From: Alphaproteobacteria bacterium
GTDB taxonomy: Bacteria; Pseudomonadota; Alphaproteobacteria; Sphingomonadales; Emcibacteraceae
Length of the DNA stretch: 22,398 bases
Reading direction: 5' to 3'
Assembly: GCA_013152615.1 (NCBI GenBank)
Contig: JAADGA010000216.1
Coordinates: 1,335-23,732 of the forward strand
Shown: piece by piece, positions 1 to 7,548 of the stretch
Layout: every line of letters starts with the position of its first letter
Position numbering within the stretch: position 1 is the stretch's first letter
Notes under the pieces: model-generated
The model's database searches: none
Seen by the model: only the letters and a program-made list of their open reading frames with translations
What the model was told of the DNA's origin: nothing
Program-made: the position numbers and the translations under genes

Positions 1-14
1 CGGAGGGACATGTA

Positions 15-2363
15 ATGTATTGGCTCGCGCAGATGCAGGATCAGACCGACAGCAGTTTTATCCGCCGCTTTTCGCCGCGCTACTGGACGCTGAATTTCCC
101 CCGGCCGATGATGGCCTCTGTGGTCACCACCGGTTATGACAGCATGGTTGTCGATCTGGTTTTTTACCGCTATGACGATCTTTGCGGCCTGATCTGGGAT
201 TCGGTTGACAGCCTTGACCACCCGTTCCACCAGTATCAGACCCGCCGGGATTATAGCCATACGACACTGACTTTCCGCTGGCAGGGCAGCAATGTCAGGG
301 CGCTGGATGTGGTTAACAGCCCGACCCTGACCATCGAAGGCCGGGACCAGACCGGGGCCGCCCGCACCTGGTATGTCAGATTATGGAATTATGCGGTGGG
401 CACGGCACAGGATGCGGTAATCACCCTTGATTTTGACACTCTGGACGGCGGATTTCTGTTGCCGTCACAAGCCGACCCGGTTTACCCCGCCGATATTGAC
501 CGGATGTTTATCAGCATGGTGCCGCCAGCATTTGACGGCGCTGCAACCGGTCCGCTGCCGACTGCGGTTGAGGGCCAGGTGATTATTTCAGCGCTCAAGG
601 TCAGCGGCCCGACCTCAACCCTGAAAATTGGCGATGGTTATGTCCAGCCCCATAATTTACGTATCGCCAACGGCTATGATGATGTCGTGACCCAGACACC
701 GGAGCGGGTGATCTGGAACATGCTTAAACTGGGCTATCGCGACTGGATCAATCATTATGTTGGTATGAGCCACTATTATAACCTGAGCTGGGATGCGACG
801 GCGGCGCGTTATATTATTGACCCGCTGAAGGCAAAGCTCAACAAGGCGGCGGCGAGTTGGCACAAGGACTTTCTCAGCCGCGCGAGCTCTTTCGGTTTCA
901 CGGTTATTCTCTCGCTGTCTTACGAGATACTGGCACAGAATATTCCGGCGGGCTGGCAGCAGCAGGCCCATGACGGCAGCCCGGCGCTGACCGGCTGGAC
1001 CCCGCCGTCAAGCCTGATCGCGCCGACCAGTCAGCCGGCACTCGATTACCTGCGTGATGTCTTTCTCGGCCTTGGCCAGATCATCACTCAAGTGGGCGCA
1101 ACCCATCATTTCCAGATCGGCGAGCCGTGGTGGTGGATCGGTCAGGGCGGCACCGGGGTGCCGTATTTTTACGATAATACCACCATGGCACTTTATACCA
1201 GCGAAACAACCAAGGTAGTGCCGACCAAGCATCTGCTGGCGACGGAAACCGCGACCGTGGCCCAGCAGGACTATCTCAACTGGCTTGGTGACAAGCTCGG
1301 GCTGTCGACATTATGGTTGCGCGATCAGATAAAAACTGCCCATCCCACGGCACAGCTCGGATTGTTATTCTTCAGCCCGCAGGTGTTGGTGGACACGGCA
1401 CCGATGGCCCGGGCTGTCAATTTTCCAACGCTTCACTGGCACGATCCGGCCTTCGATTTTCTTCAGATTGAGGATTATGATTTTGTCATTGCCGGACAAT
1501 GGGGCCAGCGGACGCAAGCGATCGGCGAGATCGATCAGGCATTGGCCTATCCCCGGAGCAAAAGTGATTATTTCAGCGGCTTCAATCTGCTCGCGACCAC
1601 GAATGGAAACTGGAAAAATATTATCACAGCGGCCGGGCTTGGGCTTAAGCAGGCCTTTGCCAGAGTTTTTGTCTGGGCCTATCCACAGGTGGTTCGCGAC
1701 GGCCTGATTTATACCAGAGATCAAGGAAACAGCATGACAGGATTTCACGAAATACAATTGCCGACAGATATAAGTTACGGTGCCAGTGGTGGACCACAGT
1801 TTCTGACCACCGTGGTCGAGATGGCCTCGGGTCAGGAACAGCGCAACCGCGAATGGGCGGAGGCGCGCAATGTTTATGACATCGGCATGGGGTTACGTTC
1901 GGAAAATGACCTCGGGGTCCTGCTCAGCTTTTTCCGGGCGCGGGCCGGGCGGGCGAACGGCTTTCGTTACAAGGACTGGCTCGATTATAAAAGCAGTGTG
2001 CCGCAACAGGCGATCAGCGCAACCGATCAGCAGCTTGGCCTCGGCGACGGGGTAACAGTGAGTTTTCAACTGGTGAAAAGCTATAATAGCGGCGGCATTT
2101 CCCATATGCGCATGATTCAGAAACCGGTAGCGGCAACCGTGGTTATCGCCGTTGACGGCGTAACACAGACGAGCGGCTGGCAGCTGGATACGACCACAGG
2201 GATCGTGACCTTTACCGTGGCACCACTGGTCGGGGTCGTGATCAGCGCCGGTTATGAATTTGATGTTCCGGTGCGTTTCAGTGAAGATTTTCTCGCAATC
2301 ACGCTCGAAAGCTATCAGGCCGGGCAAATTCCGTCGATTGCCCTGATTGAGGTGCGGCTTTAA
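15..2363 (+). CDS. Phage/GTA tail protein: TIM-barrel-like region fused to a DUF2460 (gp12-type) distal tail domain
   Basis: The 782-aa product has three parts. Residues 1 to about 225 are beta-rich and unrecognised. Residues about 230-565 look like a glycoside-hydrolase-type TIM barrel, with alternating hydrophobic strands and amphipathic helices and a strand-end motif HFQIGEPWWW (Glu370) where such folds often carry the acid/base residue; activity is not shown. Residues 574-782 match DUF2460, the gp12 distal tail protein of Rhodobacter-type GTAs (GFHEIQLPTDISYGASGG, FRYKDWLDYKSS, FDVPVRFSEDFL, IPSIALIEVR). Free gp12 proteins are about 210 aa, so the N-terminal 573 residues are an addition. 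The start has a good Shine-Dalgarno (GGAGGG, bases 2-7) and overlaps a TAA (13-15) that may end an upstream gene, giving TAATG coupling. The product should act at the tail tip or around the tail tube. DUF2460 is certain, the TIM barrel probable. Confidence 0.9.
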   Translation: MYWLAQMQDQTDSSFIRRFSPRYWTLNFPRPMMASVVTTGYDSMVVDLVFYRYDDLCGLIWDSVDSLDHPFHQYQTRRDYSHTTLTFRWQGSNVRALDVVNSPTLTIEGRDQTGAARTWYVRLWNYAVGTAQDAVITLDFDTLDGGFLLPSQADPVYPADIDRMFISMVPPAFDGAATGPLPTAVEGQVIISALKVSGPTSTLKIGDGYVQPHNLRIANGYDDVVTQTPERVIWNMLKLGYRDWINHYVGMSHYYNLSWDATAARYIIDPLKAKLNKAAASWHKDFLSRASSFGFTVILSLSYEILAQNIPAGWQQQAHDGSPALTGWTPPSSLIAPTSQPALDYLRDVFLGLGQIITQVGATHHFQIGEPWWWIGQGGTGVPYFYDNTTMALYTSETTKVVPTKHLLATETATVAQQDYLNWLGDKLGLSTLWLRDQIKTAHPTAQLGLLFFSPQVLVDTAPMARAVNFPTLHWHDPAFDFLQIEDYDFVIAGQWGQRTQAIGEIDQALAYPRSKSDYFSGFNLLATTNGNWKNIITAAGLGLKQAFARVFVWAYPQVVRDGLIYTRDQGNSMTGFHEIQLPTDISYGASGGPQFLTTVVEMASGQEQRNREWAEARNVYDIGMGLRSENDLGVLLSFFRARAGRANGFRYKDWLDYKSSVPQQAISATDQQLGLGDGVTVSFQLVKSYNSGGISHMRMIQKPVAATVVIAVDGVTQTSGWQLDTTTGIVTFTVAPLVGVVISAGYEFDVPVRFSEDFLAITLESYQAGQIPSIALIEVRL
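1723..1736 (+). promoter_or_regulatory. Possible internal ribosome binding site and start for a free DUF2460 protein
   Basis: AAGGA (1723-1727) lies 6 nt before an in-frame ATG (1734-1736, Met574 of the fusion). This Met begins the sequence MTGFHEIQLPTDISYG, exactly where stand-alone DUF2460 proteins start. Translation from here would give a 209-aa protein of normal gp12 length, so two products may come from one reading frame. No experimental support is available. Confidence 0.45.
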
Positions 2364-3206
2364 ATGAAATTAATTTCTCCTGAGTTGAAAAGCCACCTGT
2401 CCGCTGAATTGACCACGATGGCGACCTGCTGGGTGCTGACCCGGCGCGACGGGGTGCGCCTGGCCTTTAGCACTCATGACCGCGAATTTGACTTTAACAA
2501 CCTGACCTTCAAACCGGTCAATAGCTTCCTGCCGTCATCTGTCAGCACCACCAACAGCCTGAATGTCGATAATCTGGAGATTAGCGCCCTGCTGTCGTCA
2601 GACGGGTTGATGGAAAAGGATATTCGTGCCGGGTTGTTTGATTATGCCGCTATTTCGATTTTCCGGCTGAACTGGCAGGACCTCACTCAGGGGGAGCTGT
2701 TTATGCGTCGGGGATGGCTTGGGCAATTTACCCTGAAAGATCAACAGTTCAGCGTCGAAATCAGGGGTCTGACCCAGAAATTACAACAGGTCATCGGCAC
2801 GGTATTTTCGCCCGAATGCCGGGCGGATCTCGGCGCGGATAGCTGCCATGTCAATCTTGAGCAATATGCCGTTGTCGGGACGGTAACCACGGTTATCGGT
2901 CCGGACAGCTTTAGCGACAGCAACCGCCTTGAGGCCACGGGCTGGTATGATTATGGTCTGCTGCGCTGGTTGACGGGCGGCAATGCCGGGCGTAAAGTCG
3001 AGGTCAAGAATTTCGCCAGCGGCCAATTCACCCTGTATGACGCGCTGCCGGATGCGGTGATGATCGGTGACCGTTATCTCGCGGTTGCCGGCTGTGATAA
3101 ACGCGCGGTAACCTGCAAGGGGAAATTTCACAATTTTAACAATTTCCGTGGTGAAACCGCTATTCCCGGAACAGATGCTCTCTATTACTATCCCGGCCTG
3201 AAATGA
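2364..3206 (+). CDS. DUF2163 family tail hub protein (GTA gp13-like)
   Basis: The 280-aa product matches DUF2163, the gp13 hub protein of GTAs and lambda gpL-like phage proteins, about the usual length. Visible family features are the N-terminal segment TCWVLTRRDGVRLAFSTHDR, the middle part with RRGWLGQ and EIRGLTQKLQQ, and a C-terminal domain with four cysteines: Cys152 (SPECRADLG), Cys161 (DSCHV), Cys244 and Cys251 (AGCDKRAVTCKGKF). In gpL/gp13 relatives the conserved cysteines bind an iron-sulfur cluster; inferring the same here is reasonable but untested. The ATG directly follows the TAA of the preceding gene, with GAGG about 10 nt upstream, indicating coupled translation. It should join the distal tail ring to the central hub. 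Confidence 0.9.
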   Translation: MKLISPELKSHLSAELTTMATCWVLTRRDGVRLAFSTHDREFDFNNLTFKPVNSFLPSSVSTTNSLNVDNLEISALLSSDGLMEKDIRAGLFDYAAISIFRLNWQDLTQGELFMRRGWLGQFTLKDQQFSVEIRGLTQKLQQVIGTVFSPECRADLGADSCHVNLEQYAVVGTVTTVIGPDSFSDSNRLEATGWYDYGLLRWLTGGNAGRKVEVKNFASGQFTLYDALPDAVMIGDRYLAVAGCDKRAVTCKGKFHNFNNFRGETAIPGTDALYYYPGLK

Positions 3207-3212
3207 GGGAAA

Positions 3213-3908
3213 TTATTTGTCTGTTGCCGCTTCTTTCTTCACGGCGGTCTTTTTTGCCCGGGTTTCCTTTGGCGCCGGTTCAGGGGCGGCTTTTTCCTCT
3301 GCTATCTCTTTTACCTCTTTTGCCGCTTCCGGCACCTCTTTTGCCGCTTCCGGTTTGTCCTCTTTGACTTCTTCCCATTGATCGGGATAGAGACGGGCAT
3401 GGATCTGGTTCACTCTGGTGCTGATGTCGGCAATCGCCTTGAGCAGGGCTTCGAGATTAAAACCAATGCCGCGAAAAGTATAAATTTTGCTGTTGGTGTC
3501 AAAAGCGCGGTAAATATTCCGGGTTTCGACTTCTTTATGGGGGCTGGTGGCAATATCACCAATAAAATCATAAAGGATATATTGATCCTTGGACTGGTTG
3601 ATCCATTGATCGTTGGCCTCGTCCGCATGATCAACCAGCGACAGGATATTTTCATTATTCAGCGGATATTTCTCCGGCAGATCCAGCGTTTGCCGTAACG
3701 CTTTTGCCCGTTCCCGACCGCCCTTGCGCGGGGTCCATAACATGCGGGCAATCTGGTTGGTTCCCAGCATGATATTCTGCAGGGCAAAGAAAACACCGAT
3801 CGCGGCTTCTTTTTCCATTGACTGGTTTAAGATATCCACGCTGGCTTCGATAAAGCGGCTCTGGTTACGAAGTTCGTGAATATGCAGCCCGATAACATTC
3901 ATGTCCAT
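3213..3908 (-). CDS. Hypothetical protein with Lys/Ala/Pro/Glu-rich tail, antisense within the tail operon
   Basis: I do not recognise this family. The chosen ATG (3908) has a strong Shine-Dalgarno AGGAAGGA 10 nt upstream and gives 231 aa; the open frame continues to 3977 but would overlap the divergent NlpC/P60 start. Residues 1 to about 175 look like a mostly helical globular domain without signal peptide or membrane segment. The last 55 or so residues are low-complexity and charged, with two 7-residue repeats (EAAKEVP type) and a lysine-rich end (AKKTAVKKEAATDK), like nucleic-acid-binding or phasin-type tails. It lies on the opposite strand, 6 nt after the DUF2163 stop, and shares a 59-bp divergent spacer with the NlpC/P60 gene. 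Its + strand shadow frames do not resemble proteins I know. Confidence 0.72.
   Translation of the reverse strand: MDMNVIGLHIHELRNQSRFIEASVDILNQSMEKEAAIGVFFALQNIMLGTNQIARMLWTPRKGGRERAKALRQTLDLPEKYPLNNENILSLVDHADEANDQWINQSKDQYILYDFIGDIATSPHKEVETRNIYRAFDTNSKIYTFRGIGFNLEALLKAIADISTRVNQIHARLYPDQWEEVKEDKPEAAKEVPEAAKEVKEIAEEKAAPEPAPKETRAKKTAVKKEAATDK
3313..3354. repeat. Two perfect 21-bp tandem repeats coding for EAAKEVP units
   Basis: The 21-bp unit beginning ACCTCTTTTGCCGCTTCCGG occurs twice head to tail (3313-3333 and 3334-3354). It lies in frame in the antisense hypothetical gene and encodes a 7-residue repeat in its low-complexity tail. Copy number could vary by slippage without breaking the frame. 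Confidence 0.9.
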
Positions 3909-3967
3909 AACAGACAAATCCTTCCTGTAATTTTTCTGAAAAACAGTGATAGCAAAGTTTTTTAATA

Positions 3968-4414
3968 ATGACCACATCAGATATACCGCAAACAGAGATA
4001 TTCCTGGCTGCCCGGCGCTGTGTCGGTTGTTGCTTTCGTCATCAGGGCCGCCGTCCCGACTATGGTCTGGATTGTATCGGTCTGATTATCCATGTGGCCA
4101 GGACATTGGGGCTGAGTGATTTTGACCGGACGGATTACAAGAGAATCCCCGGACGAAGGGCAATTTCCCGCTATGCCGGAATGGCGGGTTATCCCGAGCG
4201 CCGGGTTGCAGATATGACGCCGGGGGATATCGTGATTATGCGCTTTGGTCAGGCTCTGGAACATGCCGCCATTATGTCGGACCGGGGCATCATTCATGCC
4301 TGTGAGAAATATGGCAAGGTGGTTGAACATCGGCTGGATGATGAGTGGCGGGCGCGGATTATCGCGGTTTATTCATTATTCCCCGCCGTGAGCAAAGATA
4401 AGGAGTTGAGCTAA
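3968..4414 (+). CDS. NlpC/P60 family peptidase of the tail module (GTA gp14-like)
   Basis: The 148-aa product has the length and layout of GTA gp14, a small cell-wall peptidase thought to open peptidoglycan during DNA delivery. The catalytic Cys is Cys36 in DYGLDCIGLI, the His is His99 in ALEHAAIM, and His110 in GIIHAC fits the third polar residue. The MTPGDIVIMRFG segment before the His is typical of NlpC/P60 folds. No signal peptide is seen, as expected for a virion part. The stop overlaps the next start (TAATG at 4412-4416). The upstream sequence is A/T-rich with no clear Shine-Dalgarno, and the gene is separated from the DUF2163 gene by the antisense gene, so it may depend on read-through or on a promoter in the 59-bp spacer. 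Confidence 0.9.
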   Translation: MTTSDIPQTEIFLAARRCVGCCFRHQGRRPDYGLDCIGLIIHVARTLGLSDFDRTDYKRIPGRRAISRYAGMAGYPERRVADMTPGDIVIMRFGQALEHAAIMSDRGIIHACEKYGKVVEHRLDDEWRARIIAVYSLFPAVSKDKELS

Positions 4415-6660
4415 TGGCAAGCGTTGTTCTAACCGTGGTTGGTACCGCGATTGGCGGACCGGTTGGCGGTTTGATTGGTGGTCTGGTCGGGCGCACTGTC
4501 GATCAGGCCATTTTTGGCGGCACGGCTTCCCGGACGATTGAGGGCGGTCGGCTAAAAGACCTGAGCGTGCAGACTTCTGCTTACGGCACGCCGATTTCGC
4601 GTATTTATGGCACCATGCGCCTGCCCGGCAATATGGTCTGGTCGGCGGGTCTGAAAGAAAGTCGTAATGAAAAGACCGCCGGCGGCGGCAAGGGCCAGCA
4701 AACGGTCACCACGGTAACCTACAGCTATAGCGCGTCATTTGCCATGGCCCTGTCCGGACGGGAGATTGCCGATGTCGGGCGGATCTGGGCCGATGGCAAG
4801 TTATTGCGCGACAGTAGCGGCGCAATCGCCACCGGCGGCACGTTAAGAATTTATACCGGGAGTGAATTTCAGAATGCCGATCCGCTGATTGAGGCCATAG
4901 AGGGACAGGCCAGTGCCAATGCGTTTCGCGCTTTGGCCTATGTGGTGTTTGACGGTCTTGAGCTTGGCAACTATGCCAACCGGATTCCCAATCTTACTTT
5001 CGAGGTTATTGCCGATGTCGGCGGTACGGTTCTGTTATCAACCATTGTTGCCGATATTTGTCAGTTGTCCGGGCTGTCGGCCTGTGATGCCAGTGGCCTT
5101 ACCCGGGTGGTTGAGGGCTATATGATCTCGGGGCCGGTGAAATCACGTTCGGCGCTGGAGCAACTGGCGGCTATTTATAATTTTGATGTGATCGAGCAGG
5201 ATAAAAATCTGCTGTTTCGTCATCTGGACAGACCGGCGGATGTGGCTATTACGCCCGCTGAGCTGGTAAAGGGTGCGGGAAAAGCCCGAGAGAGGATCAT
5301 TCTGGGCCGACAGCAGGATATGGAGCTGCCACGGGAAGTCGGGATGTCCTATATCGATCCTGCCCGCGATTATCAGACCGGCTATCAGCGCGCCAGACGG
5401 GTGACAACGGCCAGTGACGTTGTTCATCAGAGCGCGGTGCCGTTGGTGCTGGCCTCCGCTGCGGCAAAAACCATCGCCGAAATACAGCTTGATCTGGCGT
5501 GGTATGGCCGGAAATCCGCCAGCTTCACCCTGCCATCCAAATATGCGGATCTGCTGCCGGGAGATATCCTGACCCTGACTATTAACGGCAATATCCAGAA
5601 TTTTCTGCTGCAGGAAGTTGAAACCGGGGCAGAGGGTATCCACTGTCGGGCGGTAAAATTTTCCAGATCAATTTTAACCCGCAACAGTGTTGCCGACAGT
5701 GGTCTGGTGCCGCCCCAGCAGGTCACGCCTCTGGCAACAAGTCAGTTGTTGCCGCTTGATATGCCAGCGATCACCGGGGATAATATCACTGCGCCCATTT
5801 TGTTCTTGGCGGTGGCGGCGGGCAGTGGCAATTGGCCCGGGGCCGGTCTGTTTATCTCCAGAGATAATGATCTGACCTATAGTCAACTGGATTTTTCCGC
5901 AGTTGATGTGGTCAGCGGCGTGGTGGAAAATACGCTGGTGGGCGGCCCGGCGGCCTATTGGGATGAGGCTGGTGAGTGTTATGTCCGGCTGGATAATCCG
6001 GGCCACAGCCTGGCGGGAGAGACGGCGGCGGCGGTTCTGGATGGGGCCAATGTCGCCTGGGTTGGCGGCGAGATTATTCAGTTTCGGCAGGCGGTGCTTC
6101 AACTTGACGGGCGCTACCTCTTGAGCGGTTTGCTGCGCGGGCGTCGCGGTACGGAGCGGCGCATCAGCGGTCACGGCCCGGCGGAAGTGTTTGTTCTTTT
6201 GACCGCGACCACGGTGAGTTCGGCGGTGATGGCGCTGTCGGATATTGGTCAAAATCGCCAGTTCAAGGCGGTGACCTCGGGGGACAATGTCGCCAATGTT
6301 CTGCCGCTCAATTACACGTTTGGCGCCGAAAGCCTGAAGCCGTTCTCGCCGGTACATGCCGTGGGGGTGAGGGACAGTGCCGGCACCCTCACCCTGACAT
6401 GGCTCCGACGCAGCCGGGTCGGCGGCGAATGGATGGATAATGTCGATGTGCCGCTGGGCGAGCTTTATGAGAAATATGATATTGAGATTTTAAACGGTGC
6501 AAATGTGGTACGTACCCTGACCTCCACTGCGGCGACAGTGGTTTATCCGGCCACGCTGCAACTCAGCGATTTCGGGTCGATCCCGGCAAGTCTTACTCTT
6601 CGGATCAGTCAAATCAGTGACAGTGTGGGCCGCGGCTGGCCCTTGACGGTTGCGCTGTGA
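4414..6660 (+). CDS. Phage tail hub/host-specificity protein (gpJ/GTA gp15-like, short form)
   Basis: The 748-aa product matches the putative phage-tail hub family (lambda gpJ-like; GTA gp15). The N-terminus is a glycine-zipper hydrophobic segment (VVGTAIGGPVGGLIGGLVGR). Then come features seen in gp15-type proteins: RLKDLSVQTSAYGTPISRIYG, the SYSASFAMALSGREIADVGRIWADGK segment, YVVFDGLELGNYANRIP, and after residue 210 a hub region with RSALEQLAAIYNFDVIEQ and a beta-rich SKYADLLPGDIL part. The C-terminus is beta-rich, perhaps fibronectin-like. Rhodobacter GTA gp15 is about 1300 aa with a TIM-barrel-like domain; here I see no such domain, and the length is correspondingly short. AGGAG (4401-4405) lies 8 nt before the ATG, which overlaps the previous stop. 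It should form the tail tip. Confidence 0.88.
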   Translation: MASVVLTVVGTAIGGPVGGLIGGLVGRTVDQAIFGGTASRTIEGGRLKDLSVQTSAYGTPISRIYGTMRLPGNMVWSAGLKESRNEKTAGGGKGQQTVTTVTYSYSASFAMALSGREIADVGRIWADGKLLRDSSGAIATGGTLRIYTGSEFQNADPLIEAIEGQASANAFRALAYVVFDGLELGNYANRIPNLTFEVIADVGGTVLLSTIVADICQLSGLSACDASGLTRVVEGYMISGPVKSRSALEQLAAIYNFDVIEQDKNLLFRHLDRPADVAITPAELVKGAGKARERIILGRQQDMELPREVGMSYIDPARDYQTGYQRARRVTTASDVVHQSAVPLVLASAAAKTIAEIQLDLAWYGRKSASFTLPSKYADLLPGDILTLTINGNIQNFLLQEVETGAEGIHCRAVKFSRSILTRNSVADSGLVPPQQVTPLATSQLLPLDMPAITGDNITAPILFLAVAAGSGNWPGAGLFISRDNDLTYSQLDFSAVDVVSGVVENTLVGGPAAYWDEAGECYVRLDNPGHSLAGETAAAVLDGANVAWVGGEIIQFRQAVLQLDGRYLLSGLLRGRRGTERRISGHGPAEVFVLLTATTVSSAVMALSDIGQNRQFKAVTSGDNVANVLPLNYTFGAESLKPFSPVHAVGVRDSAGTLTLTWLRRSRVGGEWMDNVDVPLGELYEKYDIEILNGANVVRTLTSTAATVVYPATLQLSDFGSIPASLTLRISQISDSVGRGWPLTVAL

Positions 6661-6676
6661 CAGCAAAAGGAAAATT

Positions 6677-7180
6677 ATGATGATTACGCAAACGCCGCGA
6701 CTAAAGACGCCTTATATTATGTCCACCCAGTCCCAGAAGGAAGTTACCCACAATCTGGCGCTGAACAGCTTTGATGCACTGATTCAGCCTGCGGTCGAGA
6801 CGGCAACATTATCGGCGCCGCCGACCGTGCCAGTGGACGGCGGTCTGTGGCTGGTGGCCGCGGCGGCGACCGGCGCGTGGGCGACACATGACAACGAGCT
6901 GGCGCAATATATTGGCGGGGCATGGCAATTTTATCCGGCTTTTGAGGGCATGGAATTATGGTTAAAAGATCAGAATATTGTTGCGCGTTACCGGGCGGGG
7001 CTATGGCAGAAGGGTGCCGTGACCGCGCTTAAGGTTGAAATTTCCGGCCAGCAGGTTGTTGGCCCCCGGCAGGCCGCCATTGTCAATGCCGCCGGTGGCA
7101 CGACCATTGATGCCGAGGCCCGAACGGCCCTGAACAGTCTGCTTGCCGCCTGCCGCACCCACGGATTAATTGCCCCCTAG
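6677..7180 (+). CDS. DUF2793 domain protein, end of tail module
   Basis: The 167-aa product matches DUF2793, a family often found at the end of alphaproteobacterial GTA/prophage tail clusters and thought to be a tail fibre or host-recognition part. Features are the N-terminal QTPRLKTPYIMSTQSQKEVTHN and ALNSFDALIQPAVE, the repeat-like GGLWLVAAAATGAWATHDNE and GGAWQFYPAFEGMELWLKDQ, and a C-terminal VVGPRQAAIVNAAGGTTIDA segment followed by a helix (EARTALNSLLAACRTHGLI). AAAGGA lies a few bases before two adjacent ATG codons (6677 and 6680); I chose the first. An upstream in-frame start at 6650 would overlap the hub gene by 11 bases and lacks this ribosome site. It is the last + strand gene and converges on the SCP2 gene 37 bp away. 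Confidence 0.88.
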   Translation: MMITQTPRLKTPYIMSTQSQKEVTHNLALNSFDALIQPAVETATLSAPPTVPVDGGLWLVAAAATGAWATHDNELAQYIGGAWQFYPAFEGMELWLKDQNIVARYRAGLWQKGAVTALKVEISGQQVVGPRQAAIVNAAGGTTIDAEARTALNSLLAACRTHGLIAP

Positions 7181-7217
7181 GATTCCGGTCCCGGAGTTAG
7201 GATCAGGACCTATTAAT

Positions 7218-7517
7218 TCAGCTGAACAGGTCGCCCAGTTTTAACGCCAGTGCCATATCGCCGTCAATTTTCAGTTTGCCGGTCATAAAGGCCATCTGCG
7301 GGTTTAGCGAGCCATCCATCAGCCCGCCAAAATTATCCTCACTTATAACCAGGGTAACATCGGCGTCATGGTCATCATTGCTGACGGTGGGCGGGGTTGT
7401 GGTGCCGTCAATAAAAATGGTGCCATCCCCCTGCAGGTCAATTTTTATTTTCTTGTCACGCGCGTCCATATCCTGGGCTTTGCCGCGTATTTCGGTCGTC
7501 ATATCTTCGAGGTTCAT
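7218..7517 (-). CDS. SCP2 sterol-binding domain protein
   Basis: The 99-aa product is a single small SCP2 (sterol carrier protein 2) fold. The core reads KIKIDLQGDGTIFIDG, DADVTLVISEDNFGGLMDGS, then LNPQMAFMTGKLKIDGDMAL and LKLGDLF, which is the conserved lipid-pocket end of the family. It is soluble with no signal peptide. Bacterial stand-alone SCP2 proteins are presumed to bind lipids or acyl-CoA, but the ligand is unknown. The start at 7517 is set by AAAGGA (7525-7530) 7 nt upstream; a longer frame to 7613 would overlap the hydrolase gene and lacks a ribosome site. It is the last gene of a three-gene operon with the glyoxalase II-type hydrolase 31 bp upstream. Confidence 0.88.
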   Translation of the reverse strand: MNLEDMTTEIRGKAQDMDARDKKIKIDLQGDGTIFIDGTTTPPTVSNDDHDADVTLVISEDNFGGLMDGSLNPQMAFMTGKLKIDGDMALALKLGDLFS

Positions 7518-7548
7518 GTAAATTTCCTTTGATAAATACCGGGGTTGG

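Noticed and set aside
1..15. End of an upstream gene (four codons then TAA at 13-15).
   Set aside because: The TAATG overlap suggests it, but four codons cannot identify or prove a gene.
3378..3698. A 106-codon + strand frame opposite the antisense hypothetical gene.
   Set aside because: No ribosome site and no recognisable protein character; the - strand gene has a strong ribosome site and a more protein-like composition.
5674..6357. A 227-codon - strand frame opposite the tail hub gene.
   Set aside because: Arg/His/Gln-rich shadow translation with no family features.
1..7180. Calling the tail genes a complete gene transfer agent.
   Set aside because: Terminase, portal, capsid and tape-measure genes are outside the window, and the fused barrel and antisense gene differ from standard GTA clusters.
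7181..7217. Possible bidirectional terminator GGTCC-N14-GGACC between the DUF2793 and SCP2 genes.
   Set aside because: Only 5 bp of stem with a 14-nt loop and no T-run; not distinguishable from chance.
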